NCBI GenBank assembly: GCA_017530465.1
Contig: JAFXMJ010000160.1
Location: 1 to 6,613, forward strand
Direction of reading: 5' to 3'
From: Bacteroidales bacterium
GTDB lineage: Bacteria > Bacteroidota > Bacteroidia > Bacteroidales > UBA3824
DNA: 6,613 nucleotides
Part shown: positions 1-6,280 of the stretch, one piece after another
Layout of the letters: each line of letters starts with the position of its first letter
Position numbering within the stretch: position 1 is the first letter of the stretch
The notes under the pieces: model-generated
What the model saw: only the letters and a program-made list of their open reading frames with translations
The model's database searches: none
Told to the model about the DNA's origin: nothing
Made by a program: the position numbers and the translations under genes

Positions 1-1237
1 CTACCGCATCGGCCGCCTGACTCTCAATAAGAGCGTCATCGGCGAGGATTTTGCCGAAGTCGCGCTGTCGTATTTCAATACCGCAGTGGAACTTTTTGAA
101 AAGGTGAAGGACACCGACGCCTTGGCAAGCGCACTGACATACAAGGGCCTGTGCGAAATCAACATCGACAAGCTCAATGAGGCTGAGGAGGATTTGGAGC
201 AAGCCGTGGGCATCGCACAGCAAATCAACGAACCCGAAATCCTCGACGACGCGCTCTATCACTTGGCACGTGCGTATTACAAGGGCGAGAAGTTTTTCAA
301 GGGGCAGAAACTCTTGGAGCAAGCTCTCGAAATCAACCGCAAGAGCAAGGACTACGAAGACCTTTCGTATATGTTGCAGACTTACGGCGAAATCCTCGTC
401 TCCCTCGAAAAATACGACCAGGCAATCGAGGCCTTCAAGGAAAGCGAACAGATAAAGCGCACCAGGGGCTACATCCGCGAACTTCCAGACACTATTTGCT
501 GGCTCGGCAAGACGTATTTCTATATGGACAAGCTGTCGGAGGCTCTGCTGTATTTCCAGGAAGAAGTGTCGCTGCGCAACGAGGCAGAAATCGAAAGCAT
601 CGCCACGGCATACGGCAATATGGGATTCATCTGTATGAAGATGGGCTACACACGCGACGCTATTTCGCACTATTTCAACAAGTTGAAGACTTTTGGCGAC
701 GATGACGACTACACAATGTCACGTGCCGAAACCCTGTGCGACCTCGCCGAAGCCCACGTCGCCAACAATGAAAACGAAATCGCCGTCAAGGTATATCAAA
801 AGGCGTTGGAGGAGTACAAAATTGCGTTGAAACTCGGTCAGGCTGACGACACCTCTCTCATCGAGCGAATCAACGAGCGCATCACCGAACTCGACGAGCA
901 AATCACCCAAAAGGACGAGGAGCTGCCCAAGATTGACGTGCCCGAAGTGCTCACCGACGACTACATCGCCAACATCATCAGGTCGATGGTGGCAGACGTC
1001 ATTATGTCGTCGGGCGACAACGAGGACAATTCACGCAAGTCGATTGGATTCCGCCACAAAAACACCGAAAAATTCAACGACGACGCCACATTCGAATCCC
1101 TCGGCGCGGACGACATCGACTTTGTTCAAATCTGCGTCAACGCCGAAAGGCTGTTTGACATCGAGCTGCCCGACGAAGTTTCCGACGAAATCTCCAACAC
1201 GGCAGAACTCATTGCGGCTGTCAAAGAATTGATATAG
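1..1237 (+). CDS. TPR-repeat protein with C-terminal ACP-like domain lacking the phosphopantetheine serine (5' end missing)
   Basis: The reading frame (first full codon at 2) is open from the left edge, so the gene starts upstream. The GTG at 86 is internal, because TPR-like sequence continues before it. The visible 411 residues begin with about seven helix-turn-helix repeats of the tetratricopeptide type, roughly visible residues 15-270 (for example the segments ending DLEQAV, LLEQALEI, AIEAFKES and ALLYFQEE). A charged, probably coiled linker follows at about 283-313. The last ~95 residues (nt ~950-1234) resemble an acyl carrier protein: an IANIIRSMVADVI helix, then FESLGADDIDFVQ where ACPs have F..LGADSLD.VE, then a third helix with FDIELPDEVSDEI. 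Serine, the usual phosphopantetheine site, is Asp here (codon 1112-1114), so the domain should not carry the cofactor. TPRs usually mediate protein-protein contacts; the partner is unknown. No signal peptide can be judged. The gene converges on argS with 3 bp between stops. The TPR call is firm; the ACP-like call rests on motif resemblance. Confidence 0.85.
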   Translation, partial: YRIGRLTLNKSVIGEDFAEVALSYFNTAVELFEKVKDTDALASALTYKGLCEINIDKLNEAEEDLEQAVGIAQQINEPEILDDALYHLARAYYKGEKFFKGQKLLEQALEINRKSKDYEDLSYMLQTYGEILVSLEKYDQAIEAFKESEQIKRTRGYIRELPDTICWLGKTYFYMDKLSEALLYFQEEVSLRNEAEIESIATAYGNMGFICMKMGYTRDAISHYFNKLKTFGDDDDYTMSRAETLCDLAEAHVANNENEIAVKVYQKALEEYKIALKLGQADDTSLIERINERITELDEQITQKDEELPKIDVPEVLTDDYIANIIRSMVADVIMSSGDNEDNSRKSIGFRHKNTEKFNDDATFESLGADDIDFVQICVNAERLFDIELPDEVSDEISNTAELIAAVKELI

Positions 1238-1240
1238 CTC

Positions 1241-3028
1241 TTACATTCTCTCCAATACGTTGATACCCAACATATTCAAGCATTTCTTGACTACCCTGCC
1301 AGTGTTTTGGGCAATCAGGAGGCGGAACTCGCGGATTTGCGGGTCGGCTTCGCCCAGGATCTGGTGGTCGTGGTAGAATTGATTGAATTGCTTGCTGAGT
1401 TCATAAACGTAATTGGCAATCTGGGCGGGGCTGCACATTGTGCAGGCATCATTGACGGCAGCGGGGAACGCCGCAATCTGCTGTACCAAAGTGCCTTCCA
1501 CGTCTGTCGCCTTGTCAAAATCTGACGAAAGCGGCTCGCGGGCAATTCCCTTGTCAGCCAACTTGCGGAAAATGGACTGTATGCGGGCGTATGTGTAAAG
1601 CACAAACGGGCCTGTGTTGCCGTTGAAATCGATGCTCTCCTTGGGATTGAAGAGGATTGTCTTCTTGGGGTCAACTTTCAAGATGAAATATTTGAGAGCC
1701 GCCATTGCGATTGTAGAAACCGTGATGTCCTGCTGCTCCTGGCTCATCTCGTCGAGTTTGCCAAGTTCCTCGGAAGTCTTGCGGGCGGTCTCTGTCATTT
1801 CGGCGATGAGGTCGTCGGCATCCACAACAGTGCCCTCACGCGATTTCATCTTGCCTTCGGGCAATTCCACCATACCGTAGGAGAAATGCTTGATGGCGTC
1901 GCTCCACGCAAAACCCATCTTTTTCAATACAAGCTTCAACACCTTGAAATGGTAATCCTGCTCGTTGCCGACTACGTAGATGTGTTCGTCGAAATTCCAC
2001 TCGCGATGACGCATTGCAGCCGTGCCAAGGTCTTGCGTCATATAGACCGTAGTACCATCGGAACGGAGAAGGATTTTTTTGTCGAGGCCGTCGGCGGTAA
2101 GGTCGATGTAGGTTGCGCCGGTTTCGTCCTTCTGACAGATGCCCTTTTCAAGAGCATCAACCACATATTGCTTGCCTTCGAGGTAGGTCTCCGATTCGTG
2201 ATAAATCTTGTCGAAAGTGATGCCCATCAATTTGTACGTAACATCAAAACCATCATAAACCCACGAGTTCATCGTCTTCCAGAGCGCAACCGTATCAGGG
2301 TCGCCCTGTTCCCATTTTTGAAGCATTTGGTGAGCCTCGACGATGGAAGGAGCTTTCTGCTTGGCGTCGTCCTCAGACATACCCTGAGCCATAAGTTCCT
2401 TGATTTCAGCCTTGTAGTGCTTGTCGAACTCTACATAATAATTGCCAATCAAATGGTCGCCCTTGATGCCGGAGGTTTCGGGAGTTTCGCCGTGTCCCCA
2501 TTTTTTCCAGGCGAGCATCGACTTGCAGATGTGAATGCCACGGTCGTTTACGAGGTTTACCTTGATTACATTGTTGCCGCCCGCCTTCAAAATGCGCGAG
2601 ATAGAATCGCCAAGGAAATTGTTCCTCAGGTGTCCAAGGTGCAACGGCTTGTTGGTATTTGGCGACGAAAATTCGAGGACGATTTTTTTCGATTGGTCTG
2701 TAACGGGCGTAATGCCGAAATCAGGGTCGGCGTCAATTTTCAGAAGCATCTCGCTAATGGCTGATTTTTTGAGCGAAATATTCAAGAATCCCTTTACAAC
2801 GTTGAAATTCTTTGCGTTAGCCCAATTTTCAACGAGGTACGCGCCGATTTCGTTGGCGGTGTCCTCAGGCTTCTTGCCGGAGAGTTTCAGGAGCGGAAAT
2901 ACGACGAGAGTCAAGTCGCCCTCAAACTCCTTTTTGGTCTTCTGAATCTGTATCTGTGCATCGGCAACATCCTTGCCGTATATCGTCTTGACGGCGAGAA
3001 TCACCGCCTGTTTCAAATTTTCTTCCAT
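1241..3028 (-). CDS. argS: Arginyl-tRNA synthetase (class I aminoacyl-tRNA synthetase)
   Basis: A cytoplasmic enzyme that charges tRNA-Arg with arginine using ATP. The 595-residue product is full length for the bacterial family. Domains in order: an N-terminal ArgRS-specific tRNA-contacting domain (about 1-95, including KTKKEFEGDLTLVVFP); the Rossmann catalytic domain with SSPNTNKPLHLGH, where HLGH at 130-133 is the HIGH motif; VNDRGIHICKSMLAW at about 159-174; the KMSKS-equivalent GKMKSREGT with KMKS at 393-396; and a C-terminal all-helical DALR anticodon-binding domain (about 475-595, beginning near GPFVLYTYARIQSI and ending in the usual VLERM). The ATG at 3026-3028 gives the normal N-terminus. 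No Shine-Dalgarno sequence is seen upstream. The gene lies 27 bp downstream of the phosphofructokinase gene with no promoter match between them, so read-through from the promoter at 4265-4298 is likely. All key motifs are intact; no frameshift or insertion is seen. Confidence 0.98.
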   Translation of the reverse strand: MEENLKQAVILAVKTIYGKDVADAQIQIQKTKKEFEGDLTLVVFPLLKLSGKKPEDTANEIGAYLVENWANAKNFNVVKGFLNISLKKSAISEMLLKIDADPDFGITPVTDQSKKIVLEFSSPNTNKPLHLGHLRNNFLGDSISRILKAGGNNVIKVNLVNDRGIHICKSMLAWKKWGHGETPETSGIKGDHLIGNYYVEFDKHYKAEIKELMAQGMSEDDAKQKAPSIVEAHQMLQKWEQGDPDTVALWKTMNSWVYDGFDVTYKLMGITFDKIYHESETYLEGKQYVVDALEKGICQKDETGATYIDLTADGLDKKILLRSDGTTVYMTQDLGTAAMRHREWNFDEHIYVVGNEQDYHFKVLKLVLKKMGFAWSDAIKHFSYGMVELPEGKMKSREGTVVDADDLIAEMTETARKTSEELGKLDEMSQEQQDITVSTIAMAALKYFILKVDPKKTILFNPKESIDFNGNTGPFVLYTYARIQSIFRKLADKGIAREPLSSDFDKATDVEGTLVQQIAAFPAAVNDACTMCSPAQIANYVYELSKQFNQFYHDHQILGEADPQIREFRLLIAQNTGRVVKKCLNMLGINVLERM

Positions 3029-3044
3029 TATATTTTATGTAGTT

Positions 3045-3062
3045 ATTAATTCCAATTAATTC
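3045..3062. repeat. Tandem ATTAATTC pair with 10-bp period
   Basis: ATTAATTC occurs at 3045-3052 and again at 3055-3062, separated by CA, so the copies are one helical turn apart. The pair spans the phosphofructokinase stop codon and most of the 27-bp gap before argS. It could be a small regulator site or mRNA feature, but in such AT-rich sequence chance is a good explanation. Confidence 0.3.
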
Positions 3063-4246
3063 TTTTTGCACAACAATTCCGTTGCCGTCATCATCAGCAT
3101 CGGCGCTCCAAAATAATTTTTCACCTGCGGCACGAGCAGCTCTGTATTGTAACAATTAACGACATCCACCTGCTTGACACCCGACGCAACATCATTGAGA
3201 TCCACCGAAGTGAAATATCCATTGCGGATGGACGCCATACGACCAGTCTGTTCGCTGAGTATCAATTCCATAGCGATGTTGCTGTATGCAATCGGCACCA
3301 TCGAATCGGTGGCGTCGGGATAGCCCGAGCGGACAAGGTAACCGAGGTTTTGCACGATGGTATCCACGCGCTTGCCGTTGTTGAACTTGGCAGAAGCCTT
3401 GCGGAGTTTTTGGGCAACGAGGTCGCCAATGCCAATATGTGCGTATTGAGAGTCATCCATCCCCTTGAACCTTGCGCCCTCCGACACCACGACGGTGGAA
3501 AATTTGCCAGGATTGTTGGCACGATCCATCACCAAAAGTTCCGCCAATTGGTTGATGCCAAATTCTGCCTCGGGAATCACGCAGCGGTCTGCCATTCCGG
3601 CAAGTGTGGGCATCATCGCGGTAAATCCCGCGTAACGTCCAAACACTTCTATCACCAAAAATCTTTCGTGACTGCCCGCCGACGCGCTGAGGGTATGTAT
3701 AAGGCTGATTGTGCGAGTGATGCAGGTGCTGAATCCAATGCAATAATCAGTGCCATAGACGTCGCCATCCATTGTCTTCGGTATGCCGATAATCTTGACT
3801 CCCTCGTTGTGCAGGCGCACGGCGTATTTGAGGGTGTCGTCACCGCCAATCACCACAAGATAATTGAGTTGGAGGTACTCGATATTGCGCACTACCTCGG
3901 CGGTGAGGTCGTTGGTCTCCTCACAATAGATGTCTTTGAGGTGTTCAGGCACGTCCTCGCGCTTGATGCTCGACGGCTTGGTGCGCGACGAATGTAGAAA
4001 CGACTCCTCACTCAAAATCGTGGAACTGATGAGTTTTTTTGGGAAATCCTCATAGCAGTCGGTATTGTCGGCGTTGCGGTCGCGCTTCATCTCCACGAGA
4101 CCCGCCCATCCGCGCTTGATGCCGACTACGCGGTATCCTTCGCTCATAGCACGCTTAACGAGGCCACGTATAGCAGGGTTTAGCCCCGGCACGTCGCCGC
4201 CGCCAGTAAGGATGCCAATTATTTTTTTGTTTTTCGTTGGAATCAT
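3056..4246 (-). CDS. pfp: Phosphofructokinase, pyrophosphate-type active site
   Basis: A PFK-family enzyme that phosphorylates fructose 6-phosphate to fructose 1,6-bisphosphate in the cytoplasm. The 396-residue product begins MIPTKNKKIIGILTGGGD with the N-terminal glycine-rich loop at 15-18 (GGGDVPGLN). The ATG at 4244-4246 is chosen because it sits just before this conserved strand; the ten-residue upstream extension would run into the predicted promoter leader. Two positions known to set the phosphoryl donor have the pyrophosphate-type residues. GGDDT (134-138) has Asp137 where ATP enzymes have Gly (E. coli Gly104), and PKTMD (156-160) has Lys157 where E. coli has Gly124. The catalytic aspartates are at 160 and 162, in TMDGD rather than the common TIDND. 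Further family motifs are GTDYCIGFST (165-174) and VFGRYAG (201-207), corresponding to MGR. This fits PPi-dependent or group III PFKs; actual donor use cannot be read from sequence alone. It is probably co-transcribed with argS. Confidence 0.93.
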   Translation of the reverse strand: MIPTKNKKIIGILTGGGDVPGLNPAIRGLVKRAMSEGYRVVGIKRGWAGLVEMKRDRNADNTDCYEDFPKKLISSTILSEESFLHSSRTKPSSIKREDVPEHLKDIYCEETNDLTAEVVRNIEYLQLNYLVVIGGDDTLKYAVRLHNEGVKIIGIPKTMDGDVYGTDYCIGFSTCITRTISLIHTLSASAGSHERFLVIEVFGRYAGFTAMMPTLAGMADRCVIPEAEFGINQLAELLVMDRANNPGKFSTVVVSEGARFKGMDDSQYAHIGIGDLVAQKLRKASAKFNNGKRVDTIVQNLGYLVRSGYPDATDSMVPIAYSNIAMELILSEQTGRMASIRNGYFTSVDLNDVASGVKQVDVVNCYNTELLVPQVKNYFGAPMLMMTATELLCKKN

Positions 4247-4264
4247 CGTTGTAAAAATTTGGCG

Positions 4265-4298
4265 TAAAAATAGCAATTATTTTCGAGAGCGCGGCAAA
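4265..4298 (-). promoter_or_regulatory. Predicted Bacteroidota-type promoter for the phosphofructokinase-argS unit
   Basis: Read on the minus strand, TTTG (complement of 4295-4298) is followed by 22 bases and then TATTTTTA (complement of 4265-4272), which matches TAnnTTTG in 7 of 8 positions. The spacing lies within the range described for Bacteroidota vegetative promoters. The expected start of transcription is about 4258-4261, giving a leader of only 12-15 bases before the ATG at 4246. The 22-base spacer is at the long end, so this is the weakest of the three promoter calls. Confidence 0.5.
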
Positions 4299-4317
4299 AA
4301 AGTCAATATTTTTTTGC
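4294..4317. repeat. 8-bp perfect inverted repeat in the lipoprotein/phosphofructokinase gap
   Basis: GCAAAAAA (4294-4301) and TTTTTTGC (4310-4317) are perfect reverse complements around an 8-base loop. The repeat lies in the 85-bp gap between the lipoprotein stop and the phosphofructokinase start and overlaps the predicted -33 box at 4295-4298. As RNA it would form a weak hairpin of two GC and six AU pairs. In minus-strand RNA its right arm is U-rich, so it could act as a poor terminator for the lipoprotein gene or as an operator over the promoter. No strong GC-rich terminator is present here. Confidence 0.45.
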
Positions 4318-4331
4318 AACCGACAATTGCA

Positions 4332-5135
4332 TTAATCCTCCAAAAACTTCTTGCCATCTTCCGTCAATAGCGGCAAAACTTCTTCGGCAGGGATGCACGC
4401 CTCCACCTCGCCGCAAGCGTAGGGGGCAATTTCGTAAAGTCCGTACATAACCACCACCCTGCCCTCTTCGTCGATATACGGGAGGAACGAGCCGGGCAAT
4501 TTGACGTACCAATCGCCATTGGGATCGCCTTCGATAGCCTCGTCAAACAGATTTTTGCGCAGGGATTCGTCGTCATTGGCATCAAAATACTCCATCATAT
4601 ACTTCTTGACGAGACGTTTGAAATCCGCAGAATTGCAGTCCACAAACATCTCCTTGCCGAAGACCTTGCCGTCGCTCCTGCGGAATGTGACTCCCACCGA
4701 CTTGTGAACACCGTGAGTGCCGCCGCTATAATTGTAAGACAGACCGTTGAGGGTGACAATCCTGCCGCTGTCGAACGACTTGTGAAGCTCAAAGGAATTT
4801 TCATAACCCATTGGGAGATTGTCTTCGGGCTTGGGCGCGTCAAAAATCCTCTTGCAGACGTCGGTGACATATTTTTGGTAATTTTTGCCGTCGAGACGAC
4901 ACTGAGTGTACATCACAATCCACTCGCGGATAGACTTGATGAGAGTCTTGTCGCCCTTGATTGGAAAATCGATGCTCGCAACGGCAAACGAAACCTTGTC
5001 GCCCTTGCCCTCGGCGATGCTGTCCTTGTAATTCTTGAACTTGACCTCGCCAGCGCAAACGCCGCAGCAAGACGACATCACAACCGACGACGCAACCACT
5101 GCCACAGCAATAATTATTACAATAAATTTTTTCAT
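4332..5135 (-). CDS. DUF3298 (RsiV-like) domain lipoprotein
   Basis: Predicted exported lipoprotein of 267 residues; function unknown. The ATG at 5133-5135 is chosen because it gives a textbook lipoprotein signal: MKK, a hydrophobic stretch (about 4-19), then VMSSC with the lipidated cysteine at 23. The longer open frame upstream would cross the predicted promoter at 5168-5199. The mature protein starts with an unusual cysteine cluster (Cys23, Cys24, Cys27) and carries five more (79, 94, 167, 241, 247). The middle has LNGLSYNYSGGTHG (129-142), and the C-terminus has GLYEIAPYACGEVEACIP (232-249), both typical of DUF3298. The region before them (about 47-150) resembles the DUF4163/PdaC-like half that often accompanies it. 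In Bacillus RsiV the same fold binds lysozyme, but RsiV is a transmembrane anti-sigma factor. Here there is no cytoplasmic anti-sigma part and no sigma gene alongside, so that role should not be transferred. No acidic Bacteroidota surface-export signal follows the cysteine, which suggests a periplasm-facing protein. Confidence 0.88.
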   Translation of the reverse strand: MKKFIVIIIAVAVVASSVVMSSCCGVCAGEVKFKNYKDSIAEGKGDKVSFAVASIDFPIKGDKTLIKSIREWIVMYTQCRLDGKNYQKYVTDVCKRIFDAPKPEDNLPMGYENSFELHKSFDSGRIVTLNGLSYNYSGGTHGVHKSVGVTFRRSDGKVFGKEMFVDCNSADFKRLVKKYMMEYFDANDDESLRKNLFDEAIEGDPNGDWYVKLPGSFLPYIDEEGRVVVMYGLYEIAPYACGEVEACIPAEEVLPLLTEDGKKFLED

Positions 5136-5167
5136 TTTCTGATGTGTTTTTTTGGTTGATAACAATG

Positions 5168-5199
5168 CAAAAATACATCTTTTTTTGCCGACAATCAAA
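5168..5199 (-). promoter_or_regulatory. Predicted Bacteroidota-type promoter for the lipoprotein gene
   Basis: On the minus strand, TTTG (complement of 5196-5199), a 20-base spacer and TATTTTTG (complement of 5168-5175) match the -33 and -7 consensus TTTG and TAnnTTTG without a mismatch. Transcription should start near 5161-5164, about 26-29 bases before the ATG at 5135, which supports that start codon. The spacer contains a run of seven A four bases before the -7 box. This is the best of the three promoter matches. Confidence 0.75.
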
Positions 5200-5208
5200 A
5201 TTATTTTG
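5196..5208. promoter_or_regulatory. 13-bp palindrome holding both divergent -33 boxes
   Basis: CAAAAT (5196-5201) and ATTTTG (5203-5208) are exact reverse complements around a single T. The left arm contains the minus-strand -33 TTTG of the lipoprotein promoter, and the right arm contains the plus-strand -33 TTTG of aroC. The -33 cores are only 5 bp apart. This could be a shared operator, or simply the result of two -33 boxes facing away from each other. Confidence 0.5.
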
Positions 5209-5235
5209 CCACCCGACAAAAAAACCTTACCTTTA
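5205..5235 (+). promoter_or_regulatory. Predicted Bacteroidota-type promoter for aroC (and probably lpxH)
   Basis: TTTG at 5205-5208, exactly 19 bases, then TACCTTTA at 5228-5235, which matches TAnnTTTG in 7 of 8 positions. The expected transcription start is near 5240-5243, about 17-20 bases upstream of the aroC ATG at 5260. The site lies inside the N-terminal extension that a start at 5152 would imply, and so argues against that longer protein. A run of seven A ends three bases before the T of the -7 box. Confidence 0.7.
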
Positions 5236-5259
5236 CGCTGCAAAATTTTCAAACATCAA

Positions 5260-6249
5260 ATGAACACAAGAGGCACAATTTTTAAGACAAGCATATTCGG
5301 CGAAAGCCACGGCAACGGCATCGGAGTAGTTATGGACGGCGTACCGGCGGGCATACAGCTCACCACAGATGATTTCATCGCCGACCTCTCGCGCCGCAAA
5401 GCCGGTGCAAAAGGCACTACGCCGCGCAAGGAAGACGACCTGCCGGAGATTCTGTCGGGCGTTTTCAACGGCAAGACCACGGGCGCACCTTTGGCGGTGA
5501 TTTTCCGCAATGGCAATACCAAGAGCAAGGATTATTCGCAACTATTTGACCATCCGCGCCCCGGACACGCAGATTTTGTGGCGCGTGTCAAGTACGGCGG
5601 CTTCAACGACTACACCGGCGGCGGACACTTCTCGGGACGCATCACGCTCGGTCTCGTGGCGGCAGGCGTTGTCGCCAAAAAAATCCTCTCCCCCGCCACC
5701 ATCAACGCTAATATCCTTGAAATTGGCGGTTCAAAAGATTTCGACGCTGCAATCGAAAAGGCTCAGCAAACCAAGGATTCCATCGGCGGCATCGTGGAAT
5801 GTGTAGTAAATGGACTGCCCGTTGGATTGGGCGAACCGTTTTTTGGCAGCGTGGAATCCGAAATCAGCCGCGCAGTATTCTCCATACCGGCAATCAAGGG
5901 CATTGAATTTGGGGCGGGCTTTGCGGTTGCAAAGATGACCGGCAGCACCTGCAACGACAATATTATCGACGCCGACGGACGCACCGCCACCAACAACAAT
6001 GGCGGCATCAACGGCGGCATCTCCAACGGCAACGACATCGTTTTCCGCGTCGCCGTGAAGCCCACGCCGTCAATCTCGCTGCCGCAGGACACTTACAACA
6101 TCAAGGACGGCAAGGTGGAGCCGTTGACGATTGTCGGCCGCCACGACTTGTGCATCGCTCTCCGCGTGCCGGTGGTTTTGGAGGCTGCAACAGCAATCGC
6201 CCTCGCCGACCTCAGCCTCATTGCACAAAAATCACCTCGAATTTTTTAA
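5260..6249 (+). CDS. aroC: Chorismate synthase, short form
   Basis: Cytoplasmic last enzyme of the shikimate pathway: it converts 5-enolpyruvylshikimate 3-phosphate to chorismate with reduced FMN. The start at 5260 gives MNTRGTIFKTSIFGESHG, the normal family N-terminus, 329 residues in all. Signature 1 is GESHGNGIGVVMDGVPAG (14-31) with His17. The basic phosphate-binding stretch is RRKAGAKGTTPRKEDD (45-60). RPGHAD (100-105) holds the second conserved histidine, His103. GGGHFSGRIT (120-129) replaces the common GGGRSSARET. NNGGINGGISNG (246-257) and GRHDLC (293-298) complete the core, with Leu where GRHDPC is usual. The protein is roughly 30 residues shorter than the ~360-residue form I know from E. 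coli and Bacteroides, mainly in the segment after KKIL (about 141-172). From memory this short GGGHFSGR type occurs in Clostridia and Fusobacteria, so transfer is possible. All catalytic landmarks remain, so it is probably active. The lpxH-like gene follows after 31 bp. Confidence 0.96.
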   Translation: MNTRGTIFKTSIFGESHGNGIGVVMDGVPAGIQLTTDDFIADLSRRKAGAKGTTPRKEDDLPEILSGVFNGKTTGAPLAVIFRNGNTKSKDYSQLFDHPRPGHADFVARVKYGGFNDYTGGGHFSGRITLGLVAAGVVAKKILSPATINANILEIGGSKDFDAAIEKAQQTKDSIGGIVECVVNGLPVGLGEPFFGSVESEISRAVFSIPAIKGIEFGAGFAVAKMTGSTCNDNIIDADGRTATNNNGGINGGISNGNDIVFRVAVKPTPSISLPQDTYNIKDGKVEPLTIVGRHDLCIALRVPVVLEAATAIALADLSLIAQKSPRIF

Positions 6250-6280
6250 CGATAATTAGACACACATTATAATATAATTT

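Noticed and set aside
86..88. GTG as the start of the TPR gene
   Set aside because: The frame is open to the left edge and the preceding codons continue a TPR-like helix, so the true start is outside the window.
1276..1290. TCAAG/CTTGA inverted repeat near the convergent gene ends
   Set aside because: Five-bp stem inside argS coding sequence with no T-run on either side; too weak to call a terminator.
1886..2764. A 292-codon open frame on the plus strand opposite argS
   Set aside because: It lies wholly antisense to a fully intact argS, has no promoter or recognisable domain, and reads as a mirror of argS codon usage.
3350..3997. A 215-codon open frame on the plus strand opposite the phosphofructokinase gene
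   Set aside because: Antisense to a clear enzyme gene with all motifs; no conserved features in its translation.
4315..4331. TGCAA/TTGCA hairpin just after the lipoprotein stop as a terminator
   Set aside because: Only a 5-bp stem, and it is followed by A's, not T's, in the lipoprotein's direction.
4332..5135. Calling the lipoprotein an RsiV anti-sigma factor
   Set aside because: It lacks the cytoplasmic sigma-binding segment and transmembrane topology, and no sigma factor gene is adjacent.
5136..5252. Upstream in-frame start that would add 39 residues to the lipoprotein
   Set aside because: It would bury the signal peptide and contains both divergent promoters.
5152..5259. Upstream in-frame start that would add 36 residues to chorismate synthase
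   Set aside because: The family N-terminus begins at 5260, and the added stretch contains the predicted aroC promoter.
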